From assembly GCF_040833995.1 (NCBI RefSeq), contig NZ_CP162137.1:2898001-2962000 (forward strand): a stretch of 64,000 nucleotides of DNA, given 5' to 3'. Of the stretch, positions 44,309-53,442 are shown piece by piece. The position numbers were made by a program, and so were the translations under genes. Below the pieces are notes generated by a model. That model worked only from the letters and a program-made list of their open reading frames with translations. It ran no database searches and was not told where the DNA came from. Each line of letters opens with the position of its first letter. Within the stretch, counting starts at the first letter, position 1. The stretch is from Leptospira sp. WS58.C1. GTDB lineage: Bacteria; Spirochaetota; Leptospiria; Leptospirales; Leptospiraceae.

Positions 44309-44734
44309 ATGCAGATAGAGAAATTGATCGGTTTGTTCACAGGAGGAATTCTATTTTTTTTATCTGCATTACATGTCTACTGGGCATTCGGTGGAAAATT
44401 AACATCAGTCGCGGTCATTCCGGAAACCAACGGCAAACCTACATTTGTTCCGGGAAGAGGATTAACCTTACTTGTTGCGCTTGTTCTTTTCGCATTCGGA
44501 GCAGTAGCTCTTTGGGTCTCCGGTAATATTTTCTCGCCAAATAGAACGAGTGCAATCTTCTCCCTATTAATCTCACTCATTTTTATAGGAAGAGCCATCG
44601 GAGATTTTCGACTAGTTGGCTACTTTAAAAAAATCAAAAATACTAAATTCGCAAAATACGATTATCTTCTATATTCACCCGTTTGTATCCTTTTGGGAGC
44701 ATCTTATCTATATTTGGGTTGGAGAAGTTTTTAG
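44309..44734 (+). CDS. DUF3995 family membrane protein
   Basis: A 141-residue protein with four membrane helices. FFLSALHVYWAFGG near the start and RAIGDFRLVGYFKK are the group's typical motifs. Function unknown. Likely co-transcribed with the sterol desaturase-like gene, so might be an accessory membrane subunit, which is inference only. Confidence 0.78.
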   Translation: MQIEKLIGLFTGGILFFLSALHVYWAFGGKLTSVAVIPETNGKPTFVPGRGLTLLVALVLFAFGAVALWVSGNIFSPNRTSAIFSLLISLIFIGRAIGDFRLVGYFKKIKNTKFAKYDYLLYSPVCILLGASYLYLGWRSF

Positions 44735-44838
44735 CACTATACTTTGTTTTTCCAACCAATAAATAATTTGATATAAAACAATTTTTCCCCTTTTCTAAAT
44801 CCTTTCTATTTCAAGTTTAGGAAGAACAGGAGAAGGAT

Positions 44839-45267
44839 ATGCAAATCTCTAAATCATTCATTTATGAAATCCCGGTCCTTTGGAGCCAATGTGATCCTAA
44901 CGGACATTTGAATGTCGGAAACTTCCAAGTATTTCTTCATGAAGGAAGAATGGTCGCTTTAGAAGAAGCAGGCCTCTCCTTCTCCCAAATGAAATCCGAA
45001 AACATAGGACCGATGATCCTAAGAGGAGAAACGGATTACAAAGCGGAAATCCGCTATCCCGATACCGCGCTAATCGAAACTCAGTTCGGTGAGATCTCTG
45101 GCTCGAGATGTAAGGCATTTCAAAAATTGATACGAAAATCCGACGGCAAAGTTTCCTGCGAATCCGTCTCTCATTGTATCATGTTCGATTTCGGTAAGAA
45201 AAGACCATGGAAATACACGGACAAATTCCTGGAAGGATTAGGGCTTTTGGGGCGGCTCCCTCGCTAA
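44839..45267 (+). CDS. Acyl-CoA thioesterase (4HBT hotdog fold)
   Basis: A 142-residue hotdog protein. The active-site motif WSQCDPNGHLNVGNFQVFLH corresponds to the catalytic Asp/His region of 4-hydroxybenzoyl-CoA-thioesterase-like enzymes, followed by the long helix RMVALEEAGLSF. Hydrolyses acyl-CoA or related thioesters; chain specificity unknown. AGGAGAAGG precedes the ATG. Its last codons run into structured repeat family B. Confidence 0.85.
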   Translation: MQISKSFIYEIPVLWSQCDPNGHLNVGNFQVFLHEGRMVALEEAGLSFSQMKSENIGPMILRGETDYKAEIRYPDTALIETQFGEISGSRCKAFQKLIRKSDGKVSCESVSHCIMFDFGKKRPWKYTDKFLEGLGLLGRLPR

Positions 45268-45343
45268 GCTCGGGCCGCGCTGCTACGGGCTACGCTTTCG
45301 CTTCGGTCCTTCGGACTTCCCCTGCGCATCGCTGCCGCGGTTA
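45252..45343 (-). repeat. Structured GC-rich repeat, family B copy 2
   Basis: A minus-strand copy of the element at 4174-4266: it has GCAGCGATGCGCAGGGGAAG, then GTCC-GAA-GGAC, GC-GAAA-GC and a distal GC-rich stem. The hairpin arms differ from copy 1 but still pair. It starts inside the last codons of the thioesterase gene. Confidence 0.7.
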
Positions 45344-45380
45344 CATTCACTAAGTCAAGAAAATTCCTTTCGCGTGACAA

Positions 45381-45527
45381 TGTTGGAACTCCTACAAATT
45401 CAGCCGCAAATGTAGTTGTAAATTTTAAGATTTTATGATATAGGAGAAATCAACTTCTCCCACGAGCCCTCCTCCACCACCCGAACCAGGGTGGGGGCCA
45501 TTTTTCAACCCAGGTTGGAACTCCAAC
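45381..45527 (-). repeat. Repeat family E copy 1 (about 147 bp, GGAnnTCC ends)
   Basis: Bounded by TGTTGGAACTCCTACA at 45381-45396 and GTTGGAACTCCAAC at 45513-45526, both short palindromes. Read on the minus strand it aligns along its length with 61056-61203, sharing GGCTCGTGGGA, CTATATCATAAAA and the right end TTTGTAGGAGTTCCAACA. Contains a GC-rich part and an AT-rich part; no ORF of note. Probably a miniature mobile element. Confidence 0.7.
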
Positions 45528-45571
45528 GAAAGAACCGTTTCCTCTTTGCCAGTTCGTGTGCAATTCAACAA

Positions 45572-45679
45572 TCGCTGCGGATAAATGCTGTGCGGTGATT
45601 TTAGGTAAGCTTTCGATTCAAACTTTTGGTTTTGATTTAACTCCTCGCTCGTTTGGCCTTCGGCCACCGACTCGCTTCG
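45572..45679 (+). repeat. 108-bp direct repeat, unit 1
   Basis: Identical over 108 bp to 45872-45979, exactly 300 bp apart. The unit begins TCGCTGCGGATAAATGCTG and ends ACCGACTCGCTTCG, and it contains a GGCCTTCGGCC hairpin. Perfect identity indicates recent duplication or conversion. Confidence 0.85.
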
Positions 45680-45871
45680 AATAAACTTAGGGTGCTCTCG
45701 ATTACGCCTCCGTCTATCTCGAGCTTGCTCGCTCTCTACGGATCGCTCGCAAGGTCGTTGCCAATCGAACGACCCATAGGGAGTGAGATTCCCGAAGGGT
45801 AGCTGAGCAAAGCGAAGCTAAATTTCAAATCAAACAAACTGCACCATAATCGCTCACCGGCTCCCTATGGG

Positions 45872-45979
45872 TCGCTGCGGATAAATGCTGTGCGGTGATT
45901 TTAGGTAAGCTTTCGATTCAAACTTTTGGTTTTGATTTAACTCCTCGCTCGTTTGGCCTTCGGCCACCGACTCGCTTCG
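45872..45979 (+). repeat. 108-bp direct repeat, unit 2
   Basis: Second copy of the 108-bp repeat. It is flanked by two copies of CTCCCTATGGGTCGCTGCGG (45861-45880 and 45994-46013). The DNA between the units (45680-45871) is filled with further short inverted copies of the same words, such as CCCATAGGGAG, and has no gene. Confidence 0.85.
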
Positions 45980-46004
45980 CGGTCGTTGCCTCGCTCCCTA
46001 TGGG

Positions 46005-46112
46005 TCGCTGCGGCAGGGATACGAAGGGCTTTAGTCCTGGCGAAGCCAGGATGAGCGCGAATGCGCGAACCCGTAGTAGCCCGGTCCGAACGAAGTGAGG
46101 AACCGCCCCTAA
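46005..46112 (+). repeat. Structured GC-rich repeat, family B-like copy 3
   Basis: A diverged relative of the family B elements. It shows CCTGGC-GAA-GCCAGG, GCGC-GAAT-GCGC, then CCCGTAGTAGCCCGG and a distal stem ending ACCGCCCC, in the same order as the hairpins and CCCG(T/A)AGCAGC word of copies 1 and 2. It abuts the terminator of the aldehyde dehydrogenase gene. Confidence 0.55.
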
Positions 46113-46141
46113 AAACAAAAAAGCCCTCCGAAGAGGGCTTT
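46111..46141 (-). terminator. Terminator of the aldehyde dehydrogenase gene
   Basis: On the minus strand AAAGCCCTC, loop TTCG, GAGGGCTTT, then a T-rich stretch TTTTTGTTTTT. It begins about 27 bp after the stop codon. Confidence 0.9.
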
Positions 46142-46167
46142 CAAATCGAAGAAAGTAGAGGAAGTTC

Positions 46168-47655
46168 TTAAACGAAGAACTTCTTGGTGAATTGAAGCAT
46201 TTTATCCACGAAGCCGGTATAAGGTGGATACAACATTTCAATCGAAGAGAATGGGGCTTGTTTAAAGACGGACTTCTCGTGAGAGAATGTTCTGAATCCC
46301 CACCAGCCGTGGTAACTACCGTGTCCGGAGTGATTGATCCCTCCGAACGGTAAATTCGGGTTCGCCAAATGTACGATAACGTCATTCACCGCAGCTCCTC
46401 CGGAAGATGTTTCCTTGAGGACTTTGTTGATATACTTGTTATTACTTCCGAACACATAGAGTGCAAGCGGCTTCGGTTTGGAAAGAACCTTCTCCACTGC
46501 TTCATCCAGGTTTTTGTATGTTAGGATTGGAAGCACCGGTCCAAAGATCTCATCTTCCATGATCCTTGCATTTGCTGGAACATCGGCAATCAGTGTAGGC
46601 TCTATATAGTTTTGAGAAGAATCTGTTTCTCCTCCCATTACTACCTTTCCACCTTTTTCAACCGCTTCGTGAATATAACCGGAAACTCTTTGGAAATTCC
46701 TTTGGTTCACTAAACGACAGAAATCTTTGTTATTCTTAATGTCCGCAGAACTTTCTCCATAGAAAGATTTTACAGCGGCCTTCGCTTGTTTTACGAATTC
46801 TTCCGTTTGTCCTTCCGGTAGAAGTAGATAATCAGGCGCCACACAGGTTTGTCCTGCGTTCATGATCTTTCCCCAAACCAGTTTTTGAGCCGCCTTTTTC
46901 AGGTTCGCTCCCGGTACGATGATCGCCGGAGATTTTCCTCCCAACTCCAATGTCACTGTAGAAAGATTTTTTGCCGCAGCAGCCATTACGATCTTTCCTA
47001 CATGTGTACTCCCCGTGAAGAAGATGTGATCGAATGGTAACTCCATTAGAGCGGTGGAAACCGTGTGATCTCCTTCGAATACGGCTACTTCTCCCTCTTG
47101 AAAGGTTTCTTTTACTAGTTTCGTAAGTAGTTTAGAAGTTTCGGGTGTAAATTCGGAAGGTTTGATGATCGCAGTGTTTCCGGCTGCAAGTGCGGCAGTC
47201 AACGGTGCAATCGCAAGATAGAACGGATAGTTCCATGGAGAAATGATCAGCGTTACTCCCTTTGGTTCGTAAGAAATGGAACTTCTCGCACCGAAAAGTG
47301 ACACTGGGGTTTTTACTCTTTCCGGTTTCATCCAGGTTTTAACATGTCGGATCGCATCTTTTAATTCTGCGATAGAAGGCATGATCTCCGTTAGATCCGT
47401 TTCGTGAGGAGCTTTTCTAAAATCCTTTTGTAAAGCCTGTTTGATCTCCGGGGTCAGTCTTTCCACTGCCGCCAGTAATTTTTTCAATAATACGATTCGA
47501 TCCTTCGCCTTGGAAACTTTCAGAACCTTATGAAAATGACGTTTTTGAGCATCGAATACTCTTTGCATCTCCTTAGGGTTCGGAGCAGGAAAAGAAGCCG
47601 TTCCGCCGGAGGCGGAAGAGACTGAGCTCGCCGGTTGTGTAGCTGTGCTGGACAT
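46168..47655 (-). CDS. Aldehyde dehydrogenase (ALDH3/coniferyl-type)
   Basis: About 495 residues from ATG 47655, chosen because AGGAG lies 8 bp before it; the frame is open 24 codons further. The N-terminus is Ser/Ala-rich. The catalytic Glu is in [11 protein letters not shown], the Cys in [14 protein letters not shown], and the NAD-loop in [27 protein letters not shown] and [16 protein letters not shown] are typical of the ALDH3-like branch (fatty or coniferyl aldehydes). The C-terminus has a hydrophobic tail-like patch ([14 protein letters not shown]). Oxidises an aldehyde with NAD(P). Confidence 0.92.
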   Translation of the reverse strand: MSSTATQPASSVSSASGGTASFPAPNPKEMQRVFDAQKRHFHKVLKVSKAKDRIVLLKKLLAAVERLTPEIKQALQKDFRKAPHETDLTEIMPSIAELKDAIRHVKTWMKPERVKTPVSLFGARSSISYEPKGVTLIISPWNYPFYLAIAPLTAALAAGNTAIIKPSEFTPETSKLLTKLVKETFQEGEVAVFEGDHTVSTALMELPFDHIFFTGSTHVGKIVMAAAAKNLSTVTLELGGKSPAIIVPGANLKKAAQKLVWGKIMNAGQTCVAPDYLLLPEGQTEEFVKQAKAAVKSFYGESSADIKNNKDFCRLVNQRNFQRVSGYIHEAVEKGGKVVMGGETDSSQNYIEPTLIADVPANARIMEDEIFGPVLPILTYKNLDEAVEKVLSKPKPLALYVFGSNNKYINKVLKETSSGGAAVNDVIVHLANPNLPFGGINHSGHGSYHGWWGFRTFSHEKSVFKQAPFSSIEMLYPPYTGFVDKMLQFTKKFFV

Positions 47656-48054
47656 GAGGGGTCTCCTAAGTTCTAACATTCTGCCGGAAATCCGGACTGG
47701 TAGAGAACCAAGATTTAATTTCATCAAATTCAGGATTTTGGCGCAACCTTTTTATTGAATGATCATTCCGTAACTTTTTTGGAAAAAGTCTCCTCTCCAG
47801 ACCAAAGTCGCTTTTTATTCAACCTGTTATGCCAAGAATTTTCCTACTCGATCGAGTGATGGTTTAGTCCAAAAGGACTAATTACCATTGACGTTTTTGG
47901 AAATTTATTTCCGACAAGAATGGAAAGATAAATTTTCCGATCGGTATTTTTTTCCAAGTTTAATCCGTATAATTCGCTTAGTAGAATCTTATTTTTCATT
48001 TTTAAGTTTCGCTAATTCTTGACAAAGACCACTAACGTTTTTCAGAGTTATGAT
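47656..48054. other. Divergent promoter region with a 12-bp palindrome
   Basis: Between aldehyde dehydrogenase and the HDOD gene. A perfect palindrome, GAATGATCATTC at 47758-47769, lies about 100 bp before the dehydrogenase start and resembles a TetR/FadR-like half-site pair. The rest is AT-rich with no ORF that I would support. No regulator gene is adjacent. Confidence 0.4.
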
Positions 48055-49578
48055 ATGAGCCAAGGGAAAACCCTAGAACTTTTCCATCACAAAGACCACG
48101 GTATATTCAGCAATTTGAAAGACCTGGATCATCCCATTTCGGAGAATATCCCGTTTCATTTTAAATTTTTTAATCTTACGGAGAGTGTAGACAGCGTTCT
48201 CTCCAAAACCTTGGATCGTTATCTTTTACATTTGGATATCATATTCGTGAGGGACTCTGTTCTTGCTGCCTTAAAAGAAACCATCACGAACACCATCAAA
48301 GCAAATATCAAAAGGATCTATTTTAGAGAACTGCAAGCAGATATCCAAAATCCGAGCGTGTATCGTAGTAAGATCACAGGGTTTAAAAAAACTTATCTGG
48401 ATAATAAGGAGAAATACGAAGATCTTCTCTTTAAAAACAATTACGTTGTTTTAGTTTCCTTCATTCATAATAAGGATACCATCCGCATCCGAGTGATGAA
48501 TAACGTAAAACTCAGTCCGGAAGAAGTGGATCGTATCAATGAGAGGATCGAAAAAGCAAAAACGTATAACGATCTTGCGGAAGCTTTTTTAGAAAAAGGG
48601 GACGAGACGGAAGGAGCAGGTCTCGGGCTCATCATGACCTTAATGATGTTAAAAAACGACGGCTTGGGCGCGAGTTCCTATAAGGTAGAAAGCCAAGGCA
48701 ATAATACATCCGTAATCATAGATATTCCGATCCAGATCCAAAAAGAGAACGTTCAGATCCAAAAGGCGGAAGAGATCATTAAGGAAGTAGACCAACTTCC
48801 TACCTTCCCGAAAGCAATCCAAGACATCCAAGCAGCTATCGATAAACCGAATTCTAGCATCAGTCAGATTGCCGAGATGGTAAAGAAGGACGTGGCTCTT
48901 TCTGCAAACATTCTGAAATTATCCAACTCGGCGGCTTTCCGCAGAGGGAACAAAGTTGAGTCCTTGGATAGAGCGATCCAACTGATCGGTTTGAAAGAAT
49001 TGCAGGTTTTGTTATATTCTCTCGGAACAAAACAGATCCTGGAGAACAAGTTCCCTGCCTTCTTAACGATCTGGGAAAAATCCAATCAATGTGCATATTA
49101 CTGTAAATTGATCGCCCAAAGATTGAATCTTCCTAAGGAAGCTATGAGTAATTTGATGTCGGCGGCGCTTCTTCATGATATAGGCGAGATCATTCTTCTA
49201 TCCTTGGAAGAAGAACGGATGGGTAAGATCCAAAATTATTCCGCATCCAAAGAGATCGCATCTTCTCTTTCTATGGAAGAAGCCGCATTCGGCATTACTC
49301 ATACTAAGATTGGAGCGCTCATCGCGGAAAAATGGAATTTCCCAGAACTATACTCTAAAACGATGGAATATCATCATAGGCCCCAATTAGCGGAAGAACA
49401 GTACAAAGAGATCATTTTCCCTATTTATCTGGGGGATATGATGATCAAGATCAACAACGAAGAAGCCAAGTTCTCCGAGATCCCTGATGAAGTATTGAAA
49501 CATTGTAAATTTTTCTCTTCCGGGGATTTCCATTCTTTCCGGACCAAAGCTTTAGAAAGTTTCCAAGCGACTCTTTAA
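48055..49578 (+). CDS. HDOD-domain protein with N-terminal GHKL-ATPase-like domain
   Basis: 507 residues from ATG 48055. The N-terminal ~240 residues look like a histidine-kinase ATPase without a phosphoacceptor helix: [20 protein letters not shown] (N-box region) and [20 protein letters not shown] (G-box). The C-terminal half is an HDOD domain ([53 protein letters not shown]). LHDIGE retains HD residues that many HDOD domains have lost. The combination suggests a signalling scaffold; output unknown. Confidence 0.8.
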   Translation: MSQGKTLELFHHKDHGIFSNLKDLDHPISENIPFHFKFFNLTESVDSVLSKTLDRYLLHLDIIFVRDSVLAALKETITNTIKANIKRIYFRELQADIQNPSVYRSKITGFKKTYLDNKEKYEDLLFKNNYVVLVSFIHNKDTIRIRVMNNVKLSPEEVDRINERIEKAKTYNDLAEAFLEKGDETEGAGLGLIMTLMMLKNDGLGASSYKVESQGNNTSVIIDIPIQIQKENVQIQKAEEIIKEVDQLPTFPKAIQDIQAAIDKPNSSISQIAEMVKKDVALSANILKLSNSAAFRRGNKVESLDRAIQLIGLKELQVLLYSLGTKQILENKFPAFLTIWEKSNQCAYYCKLIAQRLNLPKEAMSNLMSAALLHDIGEIILLSLEEERMGKIQNYSASKEIASSLSMEEAAFGITHTKIGALIAEKWNFPELYSKTMEYHHRPQLAEEQYKEIIFPIYLGDMMIKINNEEAKFSEIPDEVLKHCKFFSSGDFHSFRTKALESFQATL

Positions 49579-49724
49579 TTCGCCGGAATTCCGGCAATTA
49601 GAGATCTCATTCGAACAAAGTACCAAAAATAGTATTAGCCGAAGGTTCCGGAAATCTATACCTTCGGGTGTATTGCGTATTGATGAGAGATAAGCATAAT
49701 CATGACATCCCTACGGGTGCATAT

Positions 49725-51017
49725 ATGACAAAAAAAATCCTAACCTGCTTTTTAGCCTCTCTCAGTATCTCTTTCGTGTCCTGCACGTCTTCCAGCGATC
49801 CGAACTACGCTTGGTTGATGAGTCTGGTAGCAGGGGCAACTCCAGTGGAGGCTCCTTCCGGGCCTACCGATTTCGGGATCGATATCAATGACGAGACCGC
49901 TCCGGTAGATTTCGTATTCGATACCACTCGCACAATCACAGTTAACGTTCAAGTCATAGATCCTGTGGCTCCTGTGAACGGGTCCATGGTGCAAGTTACA
50001 GTGCCTTCCGCCGTTCCCGGTGCTCCTAGTAATAAATCGGTTTTTAAAGCTTATACGAATCCCAGCGGAGAAGTTACGGGTAGTTTTACGGTAGATGGCG
50101 ATACTAAAACAGTTCATCTAACCGTAGAAGCGTACGGCAAGTTTTACGAAGCAGACATTTCCATCGCGACGGTAAGTAAAGTAGATAGAAGGATCTCTAT
50201 CAGCTTCACAGCGACCGGCCAACAGATCATCGATTCCGATGGAGACGGTGTCCAAGATTTCGAGGACGTATTTCCGAACGATCCGACAAGAGTGAGTTCG
50301 ATCCGTGTTCCTGCGGAAGATTATTACACCACATCGTACGAAGACTTATTCCCGAAACAAGGAGATGCGGACTTCAACGACTATGTGATCCGTTCTTATT
50401 TCGAAGAAGACCTGAATAAATTCGGCGAAGTAGTACGAGTGAGGGGTTATTTCACTCATGTTGCGAAAGGCGCCGGATACAATCATACTCTCCGTTTCGG
50501 TTTACCTGGAGCAAGTGTGGCAAGTTATTCACTTCTCCGCTACGCTGCAGACGGGACTACCTTGGAAGAAAACTTAAGCGGAACTCCGACATCGATTGCT
50601 GATCTGGAAATTTTAGGAAATAGCTCTACTACAATTTCCAAGTCGAACGCATCCAGAACGGATACCGTTTTCATAAAAGGAAAAACGGCAAAATTGGAAG
50701 TTATTCTGTCCGAACCGATCTCTAAACTGGCGCTTGGACCTGCTCCTTACGATACGTTCATAAGAGTCGTCAATACCGGTAAAGATATACATGCTGCAGG
50801 AAGGTACTTCGATGCGGAAGGTAAGGACATCTATAGGGATGCTTCCGGTTTCCCTTGGGTACTTCTTGTACCTGGAAACTTCCAATGGCCTTACGAAGCT
50901 ACGGATATTCGAAATTCGTATCCTACTTTTAAAACTTGGTATGAATCTCTTGGAACCACTAATTCGGATTGGTTCCGAACTCCGAATACTTCGGATGTGT
51001 TTCCCGCTACGCCCTAA
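49725..51017 (+). CDS. LruC-domain lipoprotein
   Basis: About 430 residues from ATG 49725. Signal MTKKILTCFLASLSISFVSC with lipobox Cys at residue 20. The middle has a calcium-binding-like DSDGDGVQDFEDVFPNDPTR, the C-terminal part is a LruC/DUF4842-like region (TTSYEDLFPKQGDADFNDYV, then the beta-rich half ending WFRTPNTSDVFPATP). The family is named from LruC, a leptospiral lipoprotein linked with equine uveitis antibodies. Probably displayed in the outer membrane. It may be LruC itself; I cannot tell orthologue from paralogue. Confidence 0.75.
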   Translation: MTKKILTCFLASLSISFVSCTSSSDPNYAWLMSLVAGATPVEAPSGPTDFGIDINDETAPVDFVFDTTRTITVNVQVIDPVAPVNGSMVQVTVPSAVPGAPSNKSVFKAYTNPSGEVTGSFTVDGDTKTVHLTVEAYGKFYEADISIATVSKVDRRISISFTATGQQIIDSDGDGVQDFEDVFPNDPTRVSSIRVPAEDYYTTSYEDLFPKQGDADFNDYVIRSYFEEDLNKFGEVVRVRGYFTHVAKGAGYNHTLRFGLPGASVASYSLLRYAADGTTLEENLSGTPTSIADLEILGNSSTTISKSNASRTDTVFIKGKTAKLEVILSEPISKLALGPAPYDTFIRVVNTGKDIHAAGRYFDAEGKDIYRDASGFPWVLLVPGNFQWPYEATDIRNSYPTFKTWYESLGTTNSDWFRTPNTSDVFPATP

Positions 51018-51050
51018 TTTGGGACTCCTGAAAGAGTAAAAGCAACCTCC

Positions 51051-51090
51051 CCCTTCCCTCATTCGGCCGAGGGGAGGGGTTTTTTTCTTT
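51051..51090 (+). terminator. Terminator after the LruC-like gene
   Basis: CCCCTTCCCTC (51052-51062 region) and GAGGGGAGGGG form an 11-bp stem with one G-T pair and an 8-base loop, then TTTTTTTCTTTT. It lies 35 bp past the stop codon. Confidence 0.88.
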
Positions 51091-51125
51091 TCGATCCATA
51101 AGCCGGACTATATCCTGAACTTTAA

Positions 51126-52175
51126 GTGGCTTCAGGACTTCTCAAACGAAAAGAAACCAAACAATCTGGCTCTTACTCCGGTAAGGAGCAGGCTTCTAAA
51201 TTCCTTTCCTTGGTAGAGGAGATCTCTCCTATCGTTGCCTTGGATGAAAACAATATTGTCCGATTTGCAAACGCATCCTTTCGAAAAGAATTCAAACTCA
51301 GATTCGCAAGCACAGTAGGCAAAAATCTATTCAATCTATTAAAGTTGGATTCAAAGGAAGAAGCCAACCTAAGAGAAAATCTTCACAAGGCTCTCAAAAC
51401 AAAATTACAGAACCAGGAATTCAGAAAAGGAAAGAAGTCTTACGGATATTCTATTTTCCGATTCAAAGACAGCCTTGGAATGATCTTAAAAGATATCACC
51501 GAGAATAAAAAGTTAGAGAAGAAGATCGCCACTCTCCACACACAGGTATTAGCTTCCCAAGAAGAAGAAAGATCCAGACTCGCAAGAGAACTTCATGATG
51601 GAGTTGGACAACTTATACTTGCTGCAAAATTACATTTCCAAGCGTATCAAAAATCCGAGAAGGAGCATCCTGAATCTTTCGGCTCCGGTCTAGGACTCAT
51701 CGATCGAGCTAGCCAAGAACTCCGCGAAATTTACACAAATTTGCAACCTACTTCCTTAAAAGAACTAGGGCTGGAGGCCGCTTTGAAATCTCTAGCGAAT
51801 CAAATTTTTCCGATACAAAAAATTAAAGTAAAATCCGAGTTCAAGGTTCCCGAAAAAATTCCACAGGAAATACAGAACCAAGTTTTCAGAATTTTACAGG
51901 AAATTTGCGCTAATATTCTGAAACATTCCCAAGCGAATAAAGTGGAGTTGAAGATCTTTTCGGAGAATGATACTTTGGTAGTTTCTGCAAAAGATAACGG
52001 AAAAGGATTTAAAGAAAAAGAAGCCAGAATAAAATCTACCGGATACGGATTGGAAAATATTCGGAGAAGAACCGAGGACCTAAACGGTACTCTTTTTTTA
52101 GAAACGGAGCCCAATAAAGGCACTCAATACGTGCTAAGGATCCCGTTAAAAAAACGTTCCAAGGAGAAAGTATGA
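51126..52175 (+). CDS. Sensor histidine kinase (HisKA_3, NarX/DegS-like)
   Basis: A 349-residue soluble kinase starting with GTG. A PAS-like domain (~20-130, IVALDENNIVRFANASFRKE) precedes a HisKA_3 motif, RSRLARELHDGVGQLILAAK, and a compact HATPase (ILQEICANILKHSQANKVEL, SAKDNGKGF, GYGLENIRRRTEDL). Pairs with the adjacent response regulator; the ATGA overlap couples translation. No membrane segment, so it senses a cytosolic signal. Confidence 0.92.
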   Translation: MASGLLKRKETKQSGSYSGKEQASKFLSLVEEISPIVALDENNIVRFANASFRKEFKLRFASTVGKNLFNLLKLDSKEEANLRENLHKALKTKLQNQEFRKGKKSYGYSIFRFKDSLGMILKDITENKKLEKKIATLHTQVLASQEEERSRLARELHDGVGQLILAAKLHFQAYQKSEKEHPESFGSGLGLIDRASQELREIYTNLQPTSLKELGLEAALKSLANQIFPIQKIKVKSEFKVPEKIPQEIQNQVFRILQEICANILKHSQANKVELKIFSENDTLVVSAKDNGKGFKEKEARIKSTGYGLENIRRRTEDLNGTLFLETEPNKGTQYVLRIPLKKRSKEKV

Positions 52176-52846
52176 ACGCCCAACCCTCCGTTTGCAAACT
52201 CTATCTTGTAGACGACCACGCGATCTTAAGAGAAGGTCTTCGGCTGATCATTTCCGGACAAAACGATCTGGAGATCATCGGCGAAAACGGGAACGCCGAA
52301 CAGGCATTAGATGAGATAGGCAAATTAGAGCCTGATATTCTCATCACGGATATCTCCATGCCGGGAGTTAGCGGTATCGACCTCGTTAAAGGAGTCAAAA
52401 GATATTATCCCAAAGTCCAGGTCATCATTCTATCCCGACATGATAACGAAGAATACATCCAGAAACTGGTGGACCTTGGCATCAACGGTTATGTCCTAAA
52501 AGACGACGCAGGAGAAGATCTACTCAGAGCGATAGATGCGGTCCGCAGAAAGGAAACATATTTAAGCCCAAGGATCGCAACTCGTGTACTTTCCAATATC
52601 GGCCGCAAAAAGACCGGAGAACTCCAGGAAGAAGGTCCGTCAGTATTCTCGGTTCTTTCCGACAGAGAAAGACAGATCTTAAAATTGATCTCAGAAGGAA
52701 ATTCCAACGAGAAAATAGGGAAACTTCTTCATATCTCGCCTGCAACCGTAAAGGTGCATAGGGCAAACATCATGAAGAAGTTGGACTTACACAAAGTGGC
52801 GGACCTGGTAGTTTACGCCATCCGGGCAGGGATCGTAGAGAGTTAA
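52172..52846 (+). CDS. NarL/FixJ-type response regulator
   Basis: A 224-residue regulator. Receiver: KLYLVDDHAILREGLRLIIS, phosphoacceptor Asp in DILITDISMPGVSG, then SRHDNEEYIQ and GYVLKDDAGEDLL. The LuxR-type HTH at residues ~155-215 has FSVLSDRERQILKLISEGNS and ISPATVKVHRANIMKKLDLH. Controlled by the kinase encoded upstream. Targets are unknown; the convergent operon downstream is a candidate, though nothing in the sequence shows it. Confidence 0.95.
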   Translation: MNAQPSVCKLYLVDDHAILREGLRLIISGQNDLEIIGENGNAEQALDEIGKLEPDILITDISMPGVSGIDLVKGVKRYYPKVQVIILSRHDNEEYIQKLVDLGINGYVLKDDAGEDLLRAIDAVRRKETYLSPRIATRVLSNIGRKKTGELQEEGPSVFSVLSDRERQILKLISEGNSNEKIGKLLHISPATVKVHRANIMKKLDLHKVADLVVYAIRAGIVES

Positions 52847-53439
52847 TTTCTAACGCAAAGTAGGCTTTTAGGCTGATCGCATCCATCCGAGAAGCCTTGG
52901 TTGAATCCCCCAATGGTATTGTCTGCGGGGGCTCCGTATTCTCCGAATTGCCCAGCGGTACCATCGCCCCAATTAAGACAGGTATCTCCTACTCCAAAAG
53001 TCATACTGATACCCGTCCAATAGTTTCCTGCTCCAGGAATTCCGGTCGCACTATCCATCGGGACCACAGGGATCGCGGAACTGTTCGTATGAAATATGAG
53101 AGTCTGTCCAGGATCCATCGCATAATAATTCGTATTTGCAAGTAGAGGCCAGCCCGCTCCTCCCGGTACCCGAGTCGAAGCCGCGATCAATGCAACGTAT
53201 TCCAAAGCGGAACCGGGTAATTCGGGGACTTCTGAAGTTTTTGCACTTTGACAGATAAGATCCGCACCTCCAACTCCGCCCAAGTTTCCCGTATTGGGGG
53301 AAGTCGTAACGAACAGATAACGTGTTTTTCCAAGAATCCCTAAGAGGATGAGTTCATCTCCTCCGGGAAACGGCTTGGAACAAGCGGAGCTAAAAAAACC
53401 GGAAAGAAAAATGAGTAAAGTGGTAATTCGAAGAGCCAT
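52843..53439 (-). CDS. DUF1554-family lipoprotein
   Basis: A 198-residue lipoprotein (signal ITTLLIFLSGFFSSAC, lipobox Cys20). The DUF1554 domain begins KTRYLFVTTSPNTGNLGGVG and has conserved Cys in DLICQSAK, GDTCLNWGDG, SDGCDQP and LLCVRN, which suits a C-type-lectin-like fold with two disulfides. DUF1554 proteins are numerous in leptospires and surface-associated. Last gene of the cyclase-FecR-FN3-DUF1554 operon, 3 bp after the gene before; its stop overlaps the end of the NarL-type gene. Confidence 0.82.
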   Translation of the reverse strand: MALRITTLLIFLSGFFSSACSKPFPGGDELILLGILGKTRYLFVTTSPNTGNLGGVGGADLICQSAKTSEVPELPGSALEYVALIAASTRVPGGAGWPLLANTNYYAMDPGQTLIFHTNSSAIPVVPMDSATGIPGAGNYWTGISMTFGVGDTCLNWGDGTAGQFGEYGAPADNTIGGFNQGFSDGCDQPKSLLCVRN

Positions 53440-53442
53440 TGA

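Noticed and set aside
45895..46385. Two ORFs running through the repeat block and the end of the aldehyde dehydrogenase gene
   Set aside because: They are read from structured repeats and terminator sequence; composition is not protein-like.
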